Numbered from the stretch's first letter, positions 1 through 8,596 are shown. The stretch is 64,000 bases of DNA from Sphingobium bisphenolivorans (GCF_000412635.1 NZ_ASTG01000003.1:124001-188000); one strand, 5' to 3'. The notes: generated by a model from the letters alone, not told the origin. Numbers and translations: made by a program.

Positions 1-561
1 GAGGCAAGGCGCGCGGCGGCAGATCGGGCCAAGCAGCGATGTGGGCACCGAGCGCGTCCGGTCCCAGTCACCCGCCCCGTAGCATAGGGCCATGGTCCCC
101 TGTGGCAGCACCGCTCGTGCGGCATTCAAATAGGGCGCGTTCACCTCTTCAGGCGAAATGCGAAGCGCGAAGTCGAGCTCGGTAATCTCGACATCTACCT
201 CTGCCGGACAGAGCGGGTGAGCGGGGTCGAACGGAACCAGCCGGATGCCTTCCGCTATTCCTGTCAGCAGGCCAATCAACCGAGGCTGCACCTCCACGGT
301 CACTGAAGCGGCGCGGGCGGCGAGCAGGGGCAGGAAGCGCGCGAACTGGATGGTGTCTCCCAAGCCATGGTAGCAGCGCACCAGCACGTTGCGGCCCTCG
401 AACGGCCGCCCGTCCCACACCCAACGCAGATGATAGGGGAGCGTCGGATCGTCACGCGTCGAGCGATCGCGCTCCGCCAGTGTCTGTTCTGCGAACGCCC
501 AGGCTTCCGCATAACGGCCCGAGCGCATCGCGGCGGTCCACATCTTCATCCGTTCCGTCAT
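1..561 (-). CDS. TPR/GT9-like glycosyltransferase, N-terminal part only
   Basis: Only the first 187 codons lie in the window; the gene runs off the left edge with an open frame and no stop. The start is ATG at 561, with an in-frame ATG at 600 as the alternative. The stretch GLGDTIQFARFLP (residues about 66-78) after a DGRPFEGRNVLV lead-in is the signature seen in TPR-containing proteins with a glycosyltransferase-family-9-like C-terminal half. That half would start here and continue outside the window. It is divergent from the methyltransferase at 740, with roughly 150-180 bp between them. A role in surface glycan assembly is inferred from the neighbouring pyruvyl transferase and methyltransferase. 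The family is fairly sure; donor and acceptor cannot be told. Confidence 0.72.
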   Translation of the reverse strand, partial: MTERMKMWTAAMRSGRYAEAWAFAEQTLAERDRSTRDDPTLPYHLRWVWDGRPFEGRNVLVRCYHGLGDTIQFARFLPLLAARAASVTVEVQPRLIGLLTGIAEGIRLVPFDPAHPLCPAEVDVEITELDFALRISPEEVNAPYLNAARAVLPQGTMALCYGAGDWDRTRSVPTSLLGPICRRAPCL

Positions 562-739
562 AGACAGGATCAAAGTCACGCCATGCGCAGCTGGTTCCAT
601 CGAACCCGCGGGAAGCATGGCAATCGCGCGGAAGGAACGCGAAGCTACTCCGTTCGTTCGGGTAACGAAACCTGTCCGCCGCATGAGGGTGACGCCTCTT
701 CCTGGGCGGCTTTTTCCTGTTCGAACAGAGGGAACGCCT

Positions 740-1555
740 TTGAGACAAGTCGTCAGCAAGGTCGCGGAAGCCGCAGATGCCGAAACGCTCCGTCAACGGA
801 TCGAGGCGCTGGCTCCCTGGTTCCACAATATCGACATCGATGGCATCAGCACTGCGCCCGATCATTTTCTGGGCGACTATCCAGCAGGCAAATTCGCCCG
901 GTTCGCTTCGGTCCTCCCAAGCGATCTCAGCGGCAAGACGGTGCTCGACATCGGTTGCAATGCCGGCTTCTATTCCTTTGAAATGAAAAGGCGCGGCGCT
1001 TCCCATGTGCTGGGGATCGACAGTGATGAACGCTATCTGGCTCAGGCGCGGCTGGCGACGGAAGCGTTCGGTTTCGATGGAGTCGAATTCGGCAAGCTTT
1101 CCGTCTATGACGTCGCGACGCTGGGGCAGAAGTTCGACCTGGTGATCTTCATGGGCGTTTTCTATCACCTGCGCCATCCGCTGCTCGCGCTGGACCTGAT
1201 CCGCGAGCATGTGGCTGGCGACATGCTGCTCTTCCAGACGATGCAGCAGGGGTCGAGCGACGTGATGGAGGTGCCGGCCGATCATCCCTTCTTCATGCCC
1301 GGAACGGCCGAGCCGCCCGCCTATTTCGACGATCCCGCCTATCCCAAGATGCACTTCATCGAGCGGGAGTTCGCGCACGATTGGACCAATTGGTGGGCGC
1401 CCAATGCGGCGTGCAGCCAGGCGATGCTGCGCGCGGCGGGCTTCACGGTCGAACGGACGCCGGAGCCGGACGTCTATCTTTGCCGCACCGCGCCGGTGCC
1501 CTATGCACAGCATGGGCCGGCCGCTGCCTATCCGACCAAGGGGGCTCCCCGTTGA
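740..1555 (+). CDS. SAM-dependent methyltransferase, TIGR04290-like
   Basis: The 271-residue protein has a class I SAM-binding motif VLDIGCNAGFYS (residues 68-79) and the stretches APWFHNIDIDGISTAPDHFLGDYP and MGVFYHLRHPLLALD. These are typical of the TIGR04290 (Rta_06860) methyltransferases, which resemble tRNA carboxymethyl/methyl transferase folds but sit in glycan clusters. The start is placed at TTG 740, which has GAGGG eight bases upstream. The open frame also reaches an ATG at 617, but that extension is basic and unlike the family. A gap of 4 bp separates it from the pyruvyl transferase, so they are probably one operon. The substrate is unknown; a sugar or small metabolite is more likely than DNA. 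Confidence 0.82.
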   Translation: MRQVVSKVAEAADAETLRQRIEALAPWFHNIDIDGISTAPDHFLGDYPAGKFARFASVLPSDLSGKTVLDIGCNAGFYSFEMKRRGASHVLGIDSDERYLAQARLATEAFGFDGVEFGKLSVYDVATLGQKFDLVIFMGVFYHLRHPLLALDLIREHVAGDMLLFQTMQQGSSDVMEVPADHPFFMPGTAEPPAYFDDPAYPKMHFIEREFAHDWTNWWAPNAACSQAMLRAAGFTVERTPEPDVYLCRTAPVPYAQHGPAAAYPTKGAPR

Positions 1556-1559
1556 AGCG

Positions 1560-2612
1560 ATGAAGATCGGTATCCTCACCTTCCATCGCTGCATCAACTA
1601 TGGATCCTATTGGCAGGCGCGCTGCCTGGTAGAAGGTCTGCGCGGGCAGGGGCACGACGCCGAGCTGCTCGATCATGACGCGCCCGATGTCCGCCTGGCC
1701 GAGTGGCGCTGCGCCTTTCAGCCCCAATTGCCCGCACGCACGTTCCGGGCGGACCTGCGGCGTTACGCGGCCAAGACGCGGCGGTTCATGGACGCGTTCG
1801 ACAAGCTGCCGCAATCGCCACGCTTCGCGCTCGACCGGCCTGAAGAGGCGGGCGCCTACGACACCATCCTGATCGGCAGCGACGAAGTATGGAACTTCCG
1901 CCACCCGTGGTATGGCGGCAAGCCTATCTTCTTCGGGGACCGGCTGCGCGCGCGGCGGCTGGCATCCTATGCCGCCAGTTTTGGCAATCACGATGCCGCG
2001 CATGGCATCGATCCAGGCTGGGCGACCAAGCTCGGCCGGTTCGAGGCGCTGTCGGTGCGGGATGAGAATAGCCGCAGCCTCGTCCGGCAGGCGCTCGGCC
2101 GGGAGCCTGAGCTGGTGCTCGATCCCTGCCTTCAATTCCCGCTGCCTTCGGTCGCCGAGGGGCAAGAGGAGCCCTATCTCGCGCTTTACGGCCATGGCTT
2201 CCCCGACTGGTTCGCGGTCGCCGTGCGGGCTTGGGCGGACGAGAATCATGTCCGCATCGTCAGCATCGGCTATCGTACCGAATGGGCGGATGAGCAGAGG
2301 ATAGAAGCCGGGCCGGAGGAGTTTGCCGCCTTGATGGCTGGCGCGGAGGCGGTCGCCACCAATTTCTTCCATGGCTGCGTCTTCGCGCTCCATTATGGCA
2401 GGCCATTCGTATCCGCGCCCTCGGCCTATCGGTTCAACAAGGTGCGCGATCTCACCCGGTCGCTCTCCGCGGAGCGCCATATGGTGAGGAAGGAAACGCC
2501 CGCCGGCACCTATGCGCAACTGATGGAAGCGCCGCTGGACCCTGCGATCGGCGCGCGGCTCGAAGAGATGCGGGCGCGCTCCAGCGCCTATCTGGCTTCG
2601 GTTCTTGGCTGA
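1560..2612 (+). CDS. polysaccharide pyruvyl transferase family protein
   Basis: The 350-residue protein matches the polysaccharide pyruvyl transferase family. It begins with MKIGILTFHRCINYGSYWQA, has the family motif GSDEVWN at residues 106-112, and near residue 260 carries TNFFHGCVFALHYGRPFV, the conserved His-containing active-site loop. Such enzymes move pyruvate from phosphoenolpyruvate onto a sugar of an exported glycan. The start is ATG 1560, giving the canonical N-terminus; a longer open frame from 1404 is a run-on into the previous gene. The coding end overlaps the next gene by 8 bp. Pairing with an FrhB-like protein is common in exopolysaccharide loci. The acceptor sugar is not known. 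Confidence 0.88.
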   Translation: MKIGILTFHRCINYGSYWQARCLVEGLRGQGHDAELLDHDAPDVRLAEWRCAFQPQLPARTFRADLRRYAAKTRRFMDAFDKLPQSPRFALDRPEEAGAYDTILIGSDEVWNFRHPWYGGKPIFFGDRLRARRLASYAASFGNHDAAHGIDPGWATKLGRFEALSVRDENSRSLVRQALGREPELVLDPCLQFPLPSVAEGQEEPYLALYGHGFPDWFAVAVRAWADENHVRIVSIGYRTEWADEQRIEAGPEEFAALMAGAEAVATNFFHGCVFALHYGRPFVSAPSAYRFNKVRDLTRSLSAERHMVRKETPAGTYAQLMEAPLDPAIGARLEEMRARSSAYLASVLG

Positions 2613-3984
2613 TAGCAGCCTCACGCCGCAGGACGTCGTCTTGGCGGGGCTGTGCATCGGCTGTGGCGGCTGCGCGGCGGGCAGGGGGGCGATGGAGTGG
2701 GACCGTTTCGGACAACTCAAGCCGCAAGGTGATTGGACGAGAGAGGCCGCACCGAGATTTGGGCGCATCTGCCCCTTCTCACCGCATGCCCGCAATGAGG
2801 ATGAGATTGCCGCAGAGCGCTTCCCTCAGCCGCCCCAGCAGAACGCGCTTATCGGCCGTTTCGAGCGCGCCCATGTCGGCCATGTCGCGGAGGATGAGTT
2901 CCGCTCCGGCGGAAGCTCCGGCGGCATGGTCAGCTGGGTGGCGGCCGAACTTTTGCGGCGTGGCCTTGTCGATGGTGTGGCGCATGTCGTGCCGGTCGAC
3001 CCGGCGCAGGACGGCCGCTTCTTCCGTTACCGCATTTCCCGCGATGTGGCGGAGGTGCAGCAGGGCGCAAGATCGCGCTACTATCCCGTCGAGCTTTCCG
3101 GCGTGCTGGAGGAGATACGCGCCCGCCCGGGGCGCTATGCGGTCGTCGGCGTGCCCTGCTTTATCAAGGCGCTGCACCTGCTGCGTGCGGAGGACCCGCT
3201 GCTGCGGGAGCGGATTGCTTTCACGCTGGGGCTATTCTGCGGCCATATGAAGAGCGCGCGCCTGGTGGACAGCTTCGCCTGGCAGCTGGGCGCGCCGATG
3301 GAGGATGTGCGGGCGGTCGAATATCGGCGCAAGAACCCTGACCGCCCCGCCAACTGGTACACCGCGCATCTGACGCTGGCCGATGGCACGGCGCGCTGGC
3401 AGGATTGGTGGCACCTGGTTGATGGCGACTGGGGCGCGGGATTTTTTCAGAACTCGGCCTGCAACTATTGTGACGATGTGGTCGCTGAAACGGCCGACAT
3501 AGCCTTTGGCGACGCTTGGGTTGAGCCCTATTCATCGGATGGACGCGGCACCAATGTCGTCATCACCCGCAGCAAAAAGGTGCAAGCCTTGGTCGACGCC
3601 GCCATTGAAGATGGGCGACTTGCTTTGAAAGAGGTGGATGCCGACTTCATCATAGAGACGCAGGCAGCCGGCCTTCGCCACCGCCGCGAAGGTCTGGCCT
3701 ACCGCCTGCGCATCGCGCCGCCTGCGCTGCCGCTGCGCAAGCGAGTCGTGCCGGGAGGAGAGGGGCTGCCGTTCCGCCGCAAGCTGGTTTACCGCAGCCG
3801 TCGCTGGATCAGCGCCGGCAGCCATCGCGTCCTTGCCTTCGCCCGTCTTTCAGGATGGCGCGGACTCTACCTGCGCTGGGCCAGACTGGCGCTTCGTTGT
3901 TATGAGGGGTTCGCCTATCTGCGCGGGCCGGTCGGCAAGATCATGCGGCGTTTCGAACCGGCGGGGACGCGCGATCAGGACTGA
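2605..3984 (+). CDS. coenzyme F420 hydrogenase/dehydrogenase beta-subunit (FrhB) family protein
   Basis: The 459-residue protein starts at TTG 2605 inside the end of the pyruvyl transferase gene. It has an N-terminal CxxCxxC ferredoxin-like motif (C17, C20, C23), the FrhB core with RSGGSSGGMVSW and GVPCFIKALHLL, and a C-terminal CNYCDDVVAETADIAFGDAW with a CxxC pair. The family name comes from archaeal F420 enzymes. In bacteria such proteins often accompany pyruvyl transferases in polysaccharide clusters, where a redox role on a sugar or lipid is assumed but unproven. It is long for the family, with an extra basic C-terminal tail after residue 370. It overlaps the convergent mgtC gene by 10 bp. 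Confidence 0.83.
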   Translation: MADSSLTPQDVVLAGLCIGCGGCAAGRGAMEWDRFGQLKPQGDWTREAAPRFGRICPFSPHARNEDEIAAERFPQPPQQNALIGRFERAHVGHVAEDEFRSGGSSGGMVSWVAAELLRRGLVDGVAHVVPVDPAQDGRFFRYRISRDVAEVQQGARSRYYPVELSGVLEEIRARPGRYAVVGVPCFIKALHLLRAEDPLLRERIAFTLGLFCGHMKSARLVDSFAWQLGAPMEDVRAVEYRRKNPDRPANWYTAHLTLADGTARWQDWWHLVDGDWGAGFFQNSACNYCDDVVAETADIAFGDAWVEPYSSDGRGTNVVITRSKKVQALVDAAIEDGRLALKEVDADFIIETQAAGLRHRREGLAYRLRIAPPALPLRKRVVPGGEGLPFRRKLVYRSRRWISAGSHRVLAFARLSGWRGLYLRWARLALRCYEGFAYLRGPVGKIMRRFEPAGTRDQD

Positions 3985-4475
3985 TCCGGCGGAGCCGATC
4001 CGCGTCGGTTGGGCATGCGGACAGGCTCTTCTTCATTGTCCTGTCGCTCCGACCGCTTCATCCGCTTTTCCACCGCCAGCATCACCGTCAGCAGCAGCAG
4101 CGCGATGAAGGAGCCGGCCAGCACCAGCACATATTGCCCCGCGCCCGCCGTGATGCCGACGGCCGCGGCCATCCAGAGGCTGGCGGCCGTGGTCATGTTG
4201 CGCACGTCGCCGCCGCGCACGAAGATCAGGCCGCCTGCGATAAAGCCGATCGCCTGCGCCAGCCCTTGCACGACGCGGACGGGGTCGCTGTCGGTATAGA
4301 CTTCCGCCAGTTCCAACGCGGAAAGCGTCAGCATCGCCGAACTCAGCGAAACCAACCCATGGGTGCGCAGCCCCGCATCATGCCCGTTGCGTTCCCGCTC
4401 GTAGCCAAGGGCCAGCCCCAGCAAGGTCGCGAGGCCCAGACGGATAAGGGTCGTACTCAGATCATTTGCCAGCAT
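3975..4475 (-). CDS. MgtC/SapB family membrane protein
   Basis: The 166-residue protein has the N-terminal MgtC signature (ATLLGLALGYERER, then GLRTHGLVSLSSAML) and four hydrophobic segments, ending in a charged, disordered tail. MgtC proteins are inner-membrane proteins linked to magnesium limitation, acid adaptation and inhibition of ATP synthase in pathogens. The function in environmental alphaproteobacteria is not established. ATG 4475 is chosen because it gives the family-typical start. The open frame extends much farther upstream, but that part is the antisense of the riboswitch and of the DUF1636 gene. It is divergent from the cobalamin operon and has no visible link to it. Confidence 0.86.
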   Translation of the reverse strand: MLANDLSTTLIRLGLATLLGLALGYERERNGHDAGLRTHGLVSLSSAMLTLSALELAEVYTDSDPVRVVQGLAQAIGFIAGGLIFVRGGDVRNMTTAASLWMAAAVGITAGAGQYVLVLAGSFIALLLLTVMLAVEKRMKRSERQDNEEEPVRMPNRRGSAPPDQS

Positions 4476-4554
4476 GAAGATATTACCCCTGAGCCGCGGG
4501 ACCGTTCCCGTGCGCACCCTCTTGCGAAGCGCGGCATCGGCATCTATCAGCGGC

Positions 4555-4757
4555 GGGCGACAGGTTCCTCGCATGAGGATGAAAAGGGAAGTCGGGCCTA
4601 TCCCGCGCTGCCCCTGCAACTGTAAGCGGTGAGCCGATCGGTCATGATGCCATTGGGACGCACAGTCCCGAGAAGGCGCCGATGGGCATCGACCCGTGAG
4701 CCAGGAGACCTGCCTGCCGCAGTCGTTCTTCGACCGGACAGGGTGTGCCGGCCGAAC
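4555..4757 (+). promoter_or_regulatory. cobalamin riboswitch 1, controlling the DUF1636-cobT operon
   Basis: The core contains the family's conserved parts in order: ATGAGGATGAAAAGGGAA (4573 on), CCCCTGCAACTGTAAGCGGT (4611-4630), and the B12 box GAGCCAGGAGACCTGCCTG (4698-4716). A stem with arms TTCGACCGG (4729-4737) and CCGGCCGAA (4748-4756), with a G-rich loop, follows where P13 is expected. The first gene starts at 4932. The 456-bp stretch from 4476 to 4931 holds only this element, its leader and a good Shine-Dalgarno (GAGGAAAG, 4918-4925). The family binds adenosylcobalamin and lowers downstream expression. The length of leader after P13 leaves room for either a terminator or a translational switch. 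Confidence 0.93.
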
Positions 4758-4931
4758 GGGGCTTTTCCTCGCCGAACGACAGCCATTGCCTTGCCGGTGC
4801 GGCCGTGCGGGGGGAGCGTCCTGTCGTGCGCCCTTCTGCTGCTGCCGTCCGGCCAGGCCCTTGTTGTCTGGTCGGAGAATATGGATGACCGCCTTGCCTG
4901 CCTGCCTTTCCCGCTTTGAGGAAAGCTGCTG

Positions 4932-5339
4932 ATGCTGCGCCGTGTGGAAGAGGGCGCGGCGGTCGTCGTCTGTTCGACCTGCCGCCTGTCGCCCGAACAA
5001 CGCGAAGATGCGCAAGGACGGCGCGGCGGCGCTCTTCTGGCAGCCGAAATGCGGGCGGTGAAGGAAAGCGATGCCGCCTATGCCGGCATCTCCGTGCAGG
5101 AAATGCCGTGCCTGTTCGCCTGCCAGCGTCATTGCACGGTGCATGTGCGCGGGCCGGGCAAGATCGGCTATGTGCTGGGCGACTTCACTGCCGATGAGGG
5201 CGCCGCGCGAGCCGTGCTGGACTATGCGCTGCGCCACGCTGCGAGTGAGGAGGGCGTTGTGCGCTATGCCGACTGGCCGCAGGGGGTGAAGGGTCATTTC
5301 ATCGTCCGGACGCCACCCGAGGGCTTTGTCTGCTCATGA
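4932..5339 (+). CDS. DUF1636 metal-binding protein in the cobalamin operon
   Basis: The 135-residue protein belongs to the DUF1636 family. It has a thioredoxin/ferredoxin-like layout with CSTC (C14, C17) near the N-terminus and a second cluster CLFACQRHC (C60, C64, C68), which suggests bound iron-sulphur or another metal. The start is ATG 4932, preceded by an in-frame TGA and by GAGGAAAG. It is the first gene after a cobalamin riboswitch and overlaps cobT by 4 bp (ATGA), so it is co-expressed with lower-ligand assembly genes. A role in cobalt handling or as a redox partner is inferred from position only. No experimental function is known to me. Confidence 0.85.
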   Translation: MLRRVEEGAAVVVCSTCRLSPEQREDAQGRRGGALLAAEMRAVKESDAAYAGISVQEMPCLFACQRHCTVHVRGPGKIGYVLGDFTADEGAARAVLDYALRHAASEEGVVRYADWPQGVKGHFIVRTPPEGFVCS

Positions 5340-6352
5340 TCAGTTTCGGGAGCGTTCGAGAGTTCGCGGTGCTGCTGCAGGAACTGACGCAGCCCAATGA
5401 GGCCAAGGTCCAGGCGGCCGCCGAGCGGCAGGCCCAACTCACCAAGCCGGCGGGATCGCTGGGGCGGCTGGAGGATATCGCGCTGTTCATGGCCGGCTGG
5501 CAGGCCCGCGAACGGCCCAAGGTGGAGCGGATCAGGGCGGCGATATTCGCGGGCAATCATGGCGTGGCGGCGCGGGGTGTCAGCGCCTATCCGCCGGACG
5601 TGACCATGCAGATGGTGGCGAATTTCCGCTCGGGCGGGGCGGCCATCAACGCCCTTGCCGCCGCGTGCGGGGCCGAGCTGACCGTGGTGCCGCTCGATCT
5701 GGACCGGCCGACCGAGGATTTTTGCGAGGCTCCCGCGATGAGCGAGGAGGACTGCTTGCGGGCTTTGAACGCGGGCGCCGCGGTCGTCACGCCCGACCTC
5801 GACCTGCTGTTGCTCGGTGAGATGGGCATCGCCAACAGCACCTCCGCAGCGGCGCTCTGTGCGCAGAGCTTTGGCGGAACTGCGGCATCATGGGTCGGCA
5901 GGGGCACGGGCGTCGATGCCGAGGGCGTGGCGCGGAAGATCGAGGCTGTCGAACAGGCCATCCAGTGCCACTCGGCCCATTGCCATAACGCGTTCGAGAC
6001 GCTGCGGCGGCTCGGCGGGCGCGAGATCGCGGCGATGGCTGGGGCCGTTCTGGCCGCACGCGCGCTGCGGGTCCCGGTTCTTCTGGATGGCTTCATCGGC
6101 TGCGCCGCGATAGCGCCGCTGGCCAAGGACAATGCCGCCATCACCGGCCATTGCCTCGCCGCCCATTGTTCAGCGGAAGCGGGCCATGCGCCCTTGCTCG
6201 ACGCACTGGGTCTGGAGCCGCTGCTGCGGCTCGACATGCGGCTCGGCGAGGGGAGTGGCGCGGCGGTGGCGGCGCAGATCGTGCGGTCCGCTCTGGCGGC
6301 ACATGGGGGAATGGCGACCTTTGCCGAAGCCGCCGTAGCGGGCGCGCTTTGA
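5336..6352 (+). CDS. cobT: nicotinate-nucleotide--dimethylbenzimidazole phosphoribosyltransferase
   Basis: CobT (CobU in Pseudomonas denitrificans naming) makes alpha-ribazole 5'-phosphate from nicotinate mononucleotide and 5,6-dimethylbenzimidazole for the lower loop of cobalamin. The 338-residue protein has the expected length. It shows AQLTKPAGSLGRLEDIA near residue 40, AGNHGVAARGVSAYP, LLLGEMGIANSTSAAA, and RLGEGSGAA near the C-terminus, whose glutamate is the catalytic base in the family. ATG 5336 overlaps the stop of the DUF1636 gene, and the TGA stop overlaps the next start as TTGA. BluB at 32781-33422 supplies its base substrate. Confidence 0.96.
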   Translation: MISFGSVREFAVLLQELTQPNEAKVQAAAERQAQLTKPAGSLGRLEDIALFMAGWQARERPKVERIRAAIFAGNHGVAARGVSAYPPDVTMQMVANFRSGGAAINALAAACGAELTVVPLDLDRPTEDFCEAPAMSEEDCLRALNAGAAVVTPDLDLLLLGEMGIANSTSAAALCAQSFGGTAASWVGRGTGVDAEGVARKIEAVEQAIQCHSAHCHNAFETLRRLGGREIAAMAGAVLAARALRVPVLLDGFIGCAAIAPLAKDNAAITGHCLAAHCSAEAGHAPLLDALGLEPLLRLDMRLGEGSGAAVAAQIVRSALAAHGGMATFAEAAVAGAL

Positions 6353-6915
6353 GCGAAGTCGTCCTTCACCTGATGCGGCATGGGGCGCCGCAACTGCCCG
6401 GCTTGCTGTTGGGGCATTTTGACGTGCCCTCCGAAGCGCATGGCGTCGAACAATGTGTGAGACGCGCGCGAACGCTCGAATTCGAGCGGGTTGTGACCTC
6501 CGACCTGTCGCGGGCGAGGGCGCCCGGCGCGATCATCGCGGCAGAGCGAAAGGTCGAGCATCATGCCGACGCGCGCTGGCGCGAACTGTACTTCGGCGAG
6601 TGGGAGGGCGCCGATCCGGCGACGCTTCCGCCCGAGCCGCTGGGCGCCTTCTGGGATGACCCCGATCGTCATCCTCCTCCTCGGGGAGAGCGGTGGGGAG
6701 AGCTGTGCGGGCGGGTCGAGGATGCGCTGCGCACTCTCACCGCACCGACGCTGGTCGTCACCCATGCCGGCGCGATGCGCGCGGCGCTGGCGGCCCTGTG
6801 CGGACTGGATGCGCGCCAATGCTGGGCGGTCGATCTGCCCTACGCGGCGGTACTCAGCCTGCGCGTGTGGCCCGGTCCGCAAATGTCCGGACAGATGACG
6901 GCGCTGCTGCCGTGA
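6349..6915 (+). CDS. cobC: alpha-ribazole phosphatase-type histidine phosphatase
   Basis: This 188-residue histidine-phosphatase family protein has the RHG catalytic motif at residues 10-12 (HLMRHGAPQ), the second catalytic His in VVTHAGAMRAAL, and FGEWEGADPATLPPE. By context it would dephosphorylate alpha-ribazole 5'-phosphate (or adenosylcobalamin 5'-phosphate), the CobC step of Salmonella. The start is TTG 6349, which overlaps the cobT stop as TTGA. The longer frame from 6151 lies inside cobT and is discarded. The next gene starts in its stop codon as GTGA. The phosphatase family is certain; the cobalamin substrate rests on operon position. Confidence 0.88.
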   Translation: MSEVVLHLMRHGAPQLPGLLLGHFDVPSEAHGVEQCVRRARTLEFERVVTSDLSRARAPGAIIAAERKVEHHADARWRELYFGEWEGADPATLPPEPLGAFWDDPDRHPPPRGERWGELCGRVEDALRTLTAPTLVVTHAGAMRAALAALCGLDARQCWAVDLPYAAVLSLRVWPGPQMSGQMTALLP

Positions 6916-7622
6916 AGCGGCTAATCCTCGCCCTTCAATTGCTGACGCGGCTGCCGTTGCCGCCCGTGCAGGCTGATGATGCGGACTTTGCGGCGGCGAT
7001 CCGCTGGTTTCCGGCCGCTGGCGTGGTTGTGGGCATCATCGTCGCGGGCGCCGCGGGGCTGGGGGCGCGGACGGACCCCTGGGCAGGGGCGCTTCTGGGC
7101 CTCGTCGCCTGGGTTGCAGTGACGGGCGCGCTGCATCTGGACGGCCTCGGCGATATCGCGGACGCAGCTGGGGCCACGCATGCCGATCCGCGCCGGCTGT
7201 CCGCCGTGCTGGCTGACCCGCATATCGGCAGCTTCGGCGTTGTCGCGATCGGGCTGCAACTGCTCGCGAAGCTCGTCGTGCTGCGGCTTTGGCTCGAAGC
7301 GGCTTCGGTCTGGACGGTGATCCCGATCGCCATCATCGCGCGGATCGGCCCCCTGCTGTGGACCCGCTGGCTGCCGCCACTGCATGAGGGGCTGGGCAGC
7401 CGGTTCCGCGAGGGGTGGCGTGCAAGTGCAGCGACAGGATGGTGCGCTGTCGGGCTGCTACTGGCCGTACTGGCGCCGCCCTTGCTGCTTGCCGCCCTGT
7501 TCATTCCGCTCTGGGCATGGTGGCTGCGGGCGCGTATCGGCGGCATATCCGGCGATGGGCATGGCGCGGGGATCGAACTGGTCGAGACGGGCCTGCTTGC
7601 GGCGATGGTGGTGCTGCGATGA
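6912..7622 (+). CDS. cobS: adenosylcobinamide-GDP ribazoletransferase (cobalamin synthase)
   Basis: CobS (CobV) joins adenosylcobinamide-GDP to alpha-ribazole at the inner membrane. The 236-residue protein carries the family motifs LLTRLPLPP, IRWFPAAGVVVG, GALHLDGLGDIADAAG and GISGDGHGAGIELVET, and about six hydrophobic segments. The LDGLxDxxDA acidic motif is the metal and nucleotide site. The start is GTG 6912 within the TGA of cobC. It must not be confused with the unrelated cobaltochelatase subunit also called CobS in P. denitrificans, which is not present here. Confidence 0.95.
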   Translation: MKRLILALQLLTRLPLPPVQADDADFAAAIRWFPAAGVVVGIIVAGAAGLGARTDPWAGALLGLVAWVAVTGALHLDGLGDIADAAGATHADPRRLSAVLADPHIGSFGVVAIGLQLLAKLVVLRLWLEAASVWTVIPIAIIARIGPLLWTRWLPPLHEGLGSRFREGWRASAATGWCAVGLLLAVLAPPLLLAALFIPLWAWWLRARIGGISGDGHGAGIELVETGLLAAMVVLR

Positions 7623-8596
7623 GCGGCTTTACCTGGCATGGCGGGCGGCTGGCGGAGGCGCGCGCGGTCTATGGCGAAGGCGAGTGGATCGACCTATCGA
7701 CCGGGATTAATCCGATCCCATGGCCCGGCGTGTGCGAGGTGGAGATCGACTGGACAGCCCTGCCCGATCCAGAGGCCCTAATGGCGCTAGAGCAGACGGC
7801 GGCGGCCCATTTCGATGTAGATGCGGCGCATGTCTGCGCGATCCCGGGCAGCGAGATTGGCCTTCGGTTGCTCGGTCGGATGCTGGACCTGCCGGCGCGC
7901 TTCCTTGTCCCCAGCTACCGCACCCACGGCGAGGTGTTCGCCCGCAGCAGACCGATCAGCGGCGGTGAATACCTCCCCGACGAGCCGACAGCGCTCCTGC
8001 TTGCCAATCCGAATAATCCCGACGGTAGAATATTCCCGGCGGAGAGGCTGTTGCACTGGCTCGATGAACTGGAGCGCAGGGAGGGATGGCTGATTGTCGA
8101 CGAAGCTTATGCCGATGCGGTTCCCGGCAGCAAGCTGGCGGAGGCCGTGGGCGATGACCGACGTCTGATCCTGCTGCGCTCCTTCGGCAAATTCTTCGGC
8201 CTGCCCGGCGTTCGGCTAGGCTTCCTGATTGCACCCCGCGCGATCGTGGCGGGGGCACGGCAGATGCTGGGCGAGTGGCCGGTTTCGGCGGCGGCCGTGG
8301 CGCTGGGAACGGCGGCCTATCGGGATCGAGGCTGGATCGAAGCAATGACCGCGCGATTGCCTCGGCAAGCGGCGCGGCTGGATGCCCTGCTGGCACAATA
8401 CGGGTTTGCCGCGCGCGGCAATTGTCCGCTGTTCCGGCTGCTGGAGGTGGAGGATGGCCACGCGCTGTTCGATCGACTCGCGCGCCGCGCGATCCTGACC
8501 CGGCCCTTTGCCGATCATCCGCGCTGGCTGCGGATCGGCTTGCCGGGCGATGAAGCCGCGTGGAGCCGCCTCGAAAGCGCGCTTGCCGATGGCTGA
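7619..8596 (+). CDS. cobD: threonine-phosphate decarboxylase-like PLP enzyme
   Basis: This 325-residue class I/II aminotransferase-fold protein has IDLSTGINPIPWP at the N-terminus, LLLANPNNPDGRIF, the IVDEAYAD aspartate loop, and LRSFGKFFGLPGVRLGF with the PLP-binding lysine. In Salmonella CobD makes (R)-1-amino-2-propanol phosphate from threonine phosphate; in P. denitrificans the equivalent gene is cobC. The product feeds CbiB next door. Start ATG 7619 overlaps the cobS stop (ATGA), and its end overlaps cbiB by 8 bp. The longer open frame from 7415 is antisense-free run-on inside cobS and lacks family similarity. Confidence 0.93.
   Translation: MSGFTWHGGRLAEARAVYGEGEWIDLSTGINPIPWPGVCEVEIDWTALPDPEALMALEQTAAAHFDVDAAHVCAIPGSEIGLRLLGRMLDLPARFLVPSYRTHGEVFARSRPISGGEYLPDEPTALLLANPNNPDGRIFPAERLLHWLDELERREGWLIVDEAYADAVPGSKLAEAVGDDRRLILLRSFGKFFGLPGVRLGFLIAPRAIVAGARQMLGEWPVSAAAVALGTAAYRDRGWIEAMTARLPRQAARLDALLAQYGFAARGNCPLFRLLEVEDGHALFDRLARRAILTRPFADHPRWLRIGLPGDEAAWSRLESALADG

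Noticed and set aside
4629-4932. Two overlapping open frames downstream of riboswitch 1 that could be a leader peptide or CbtB-like protein
   Set aside because: They run through the riboswitch core and its P13 stem, have Arg/Cys-rich shadow-like composition and no RBS; CbtB motifs are absent. A 15-codon frame ending at TGATG before DUF1636 has no Shine-Dalgarno.
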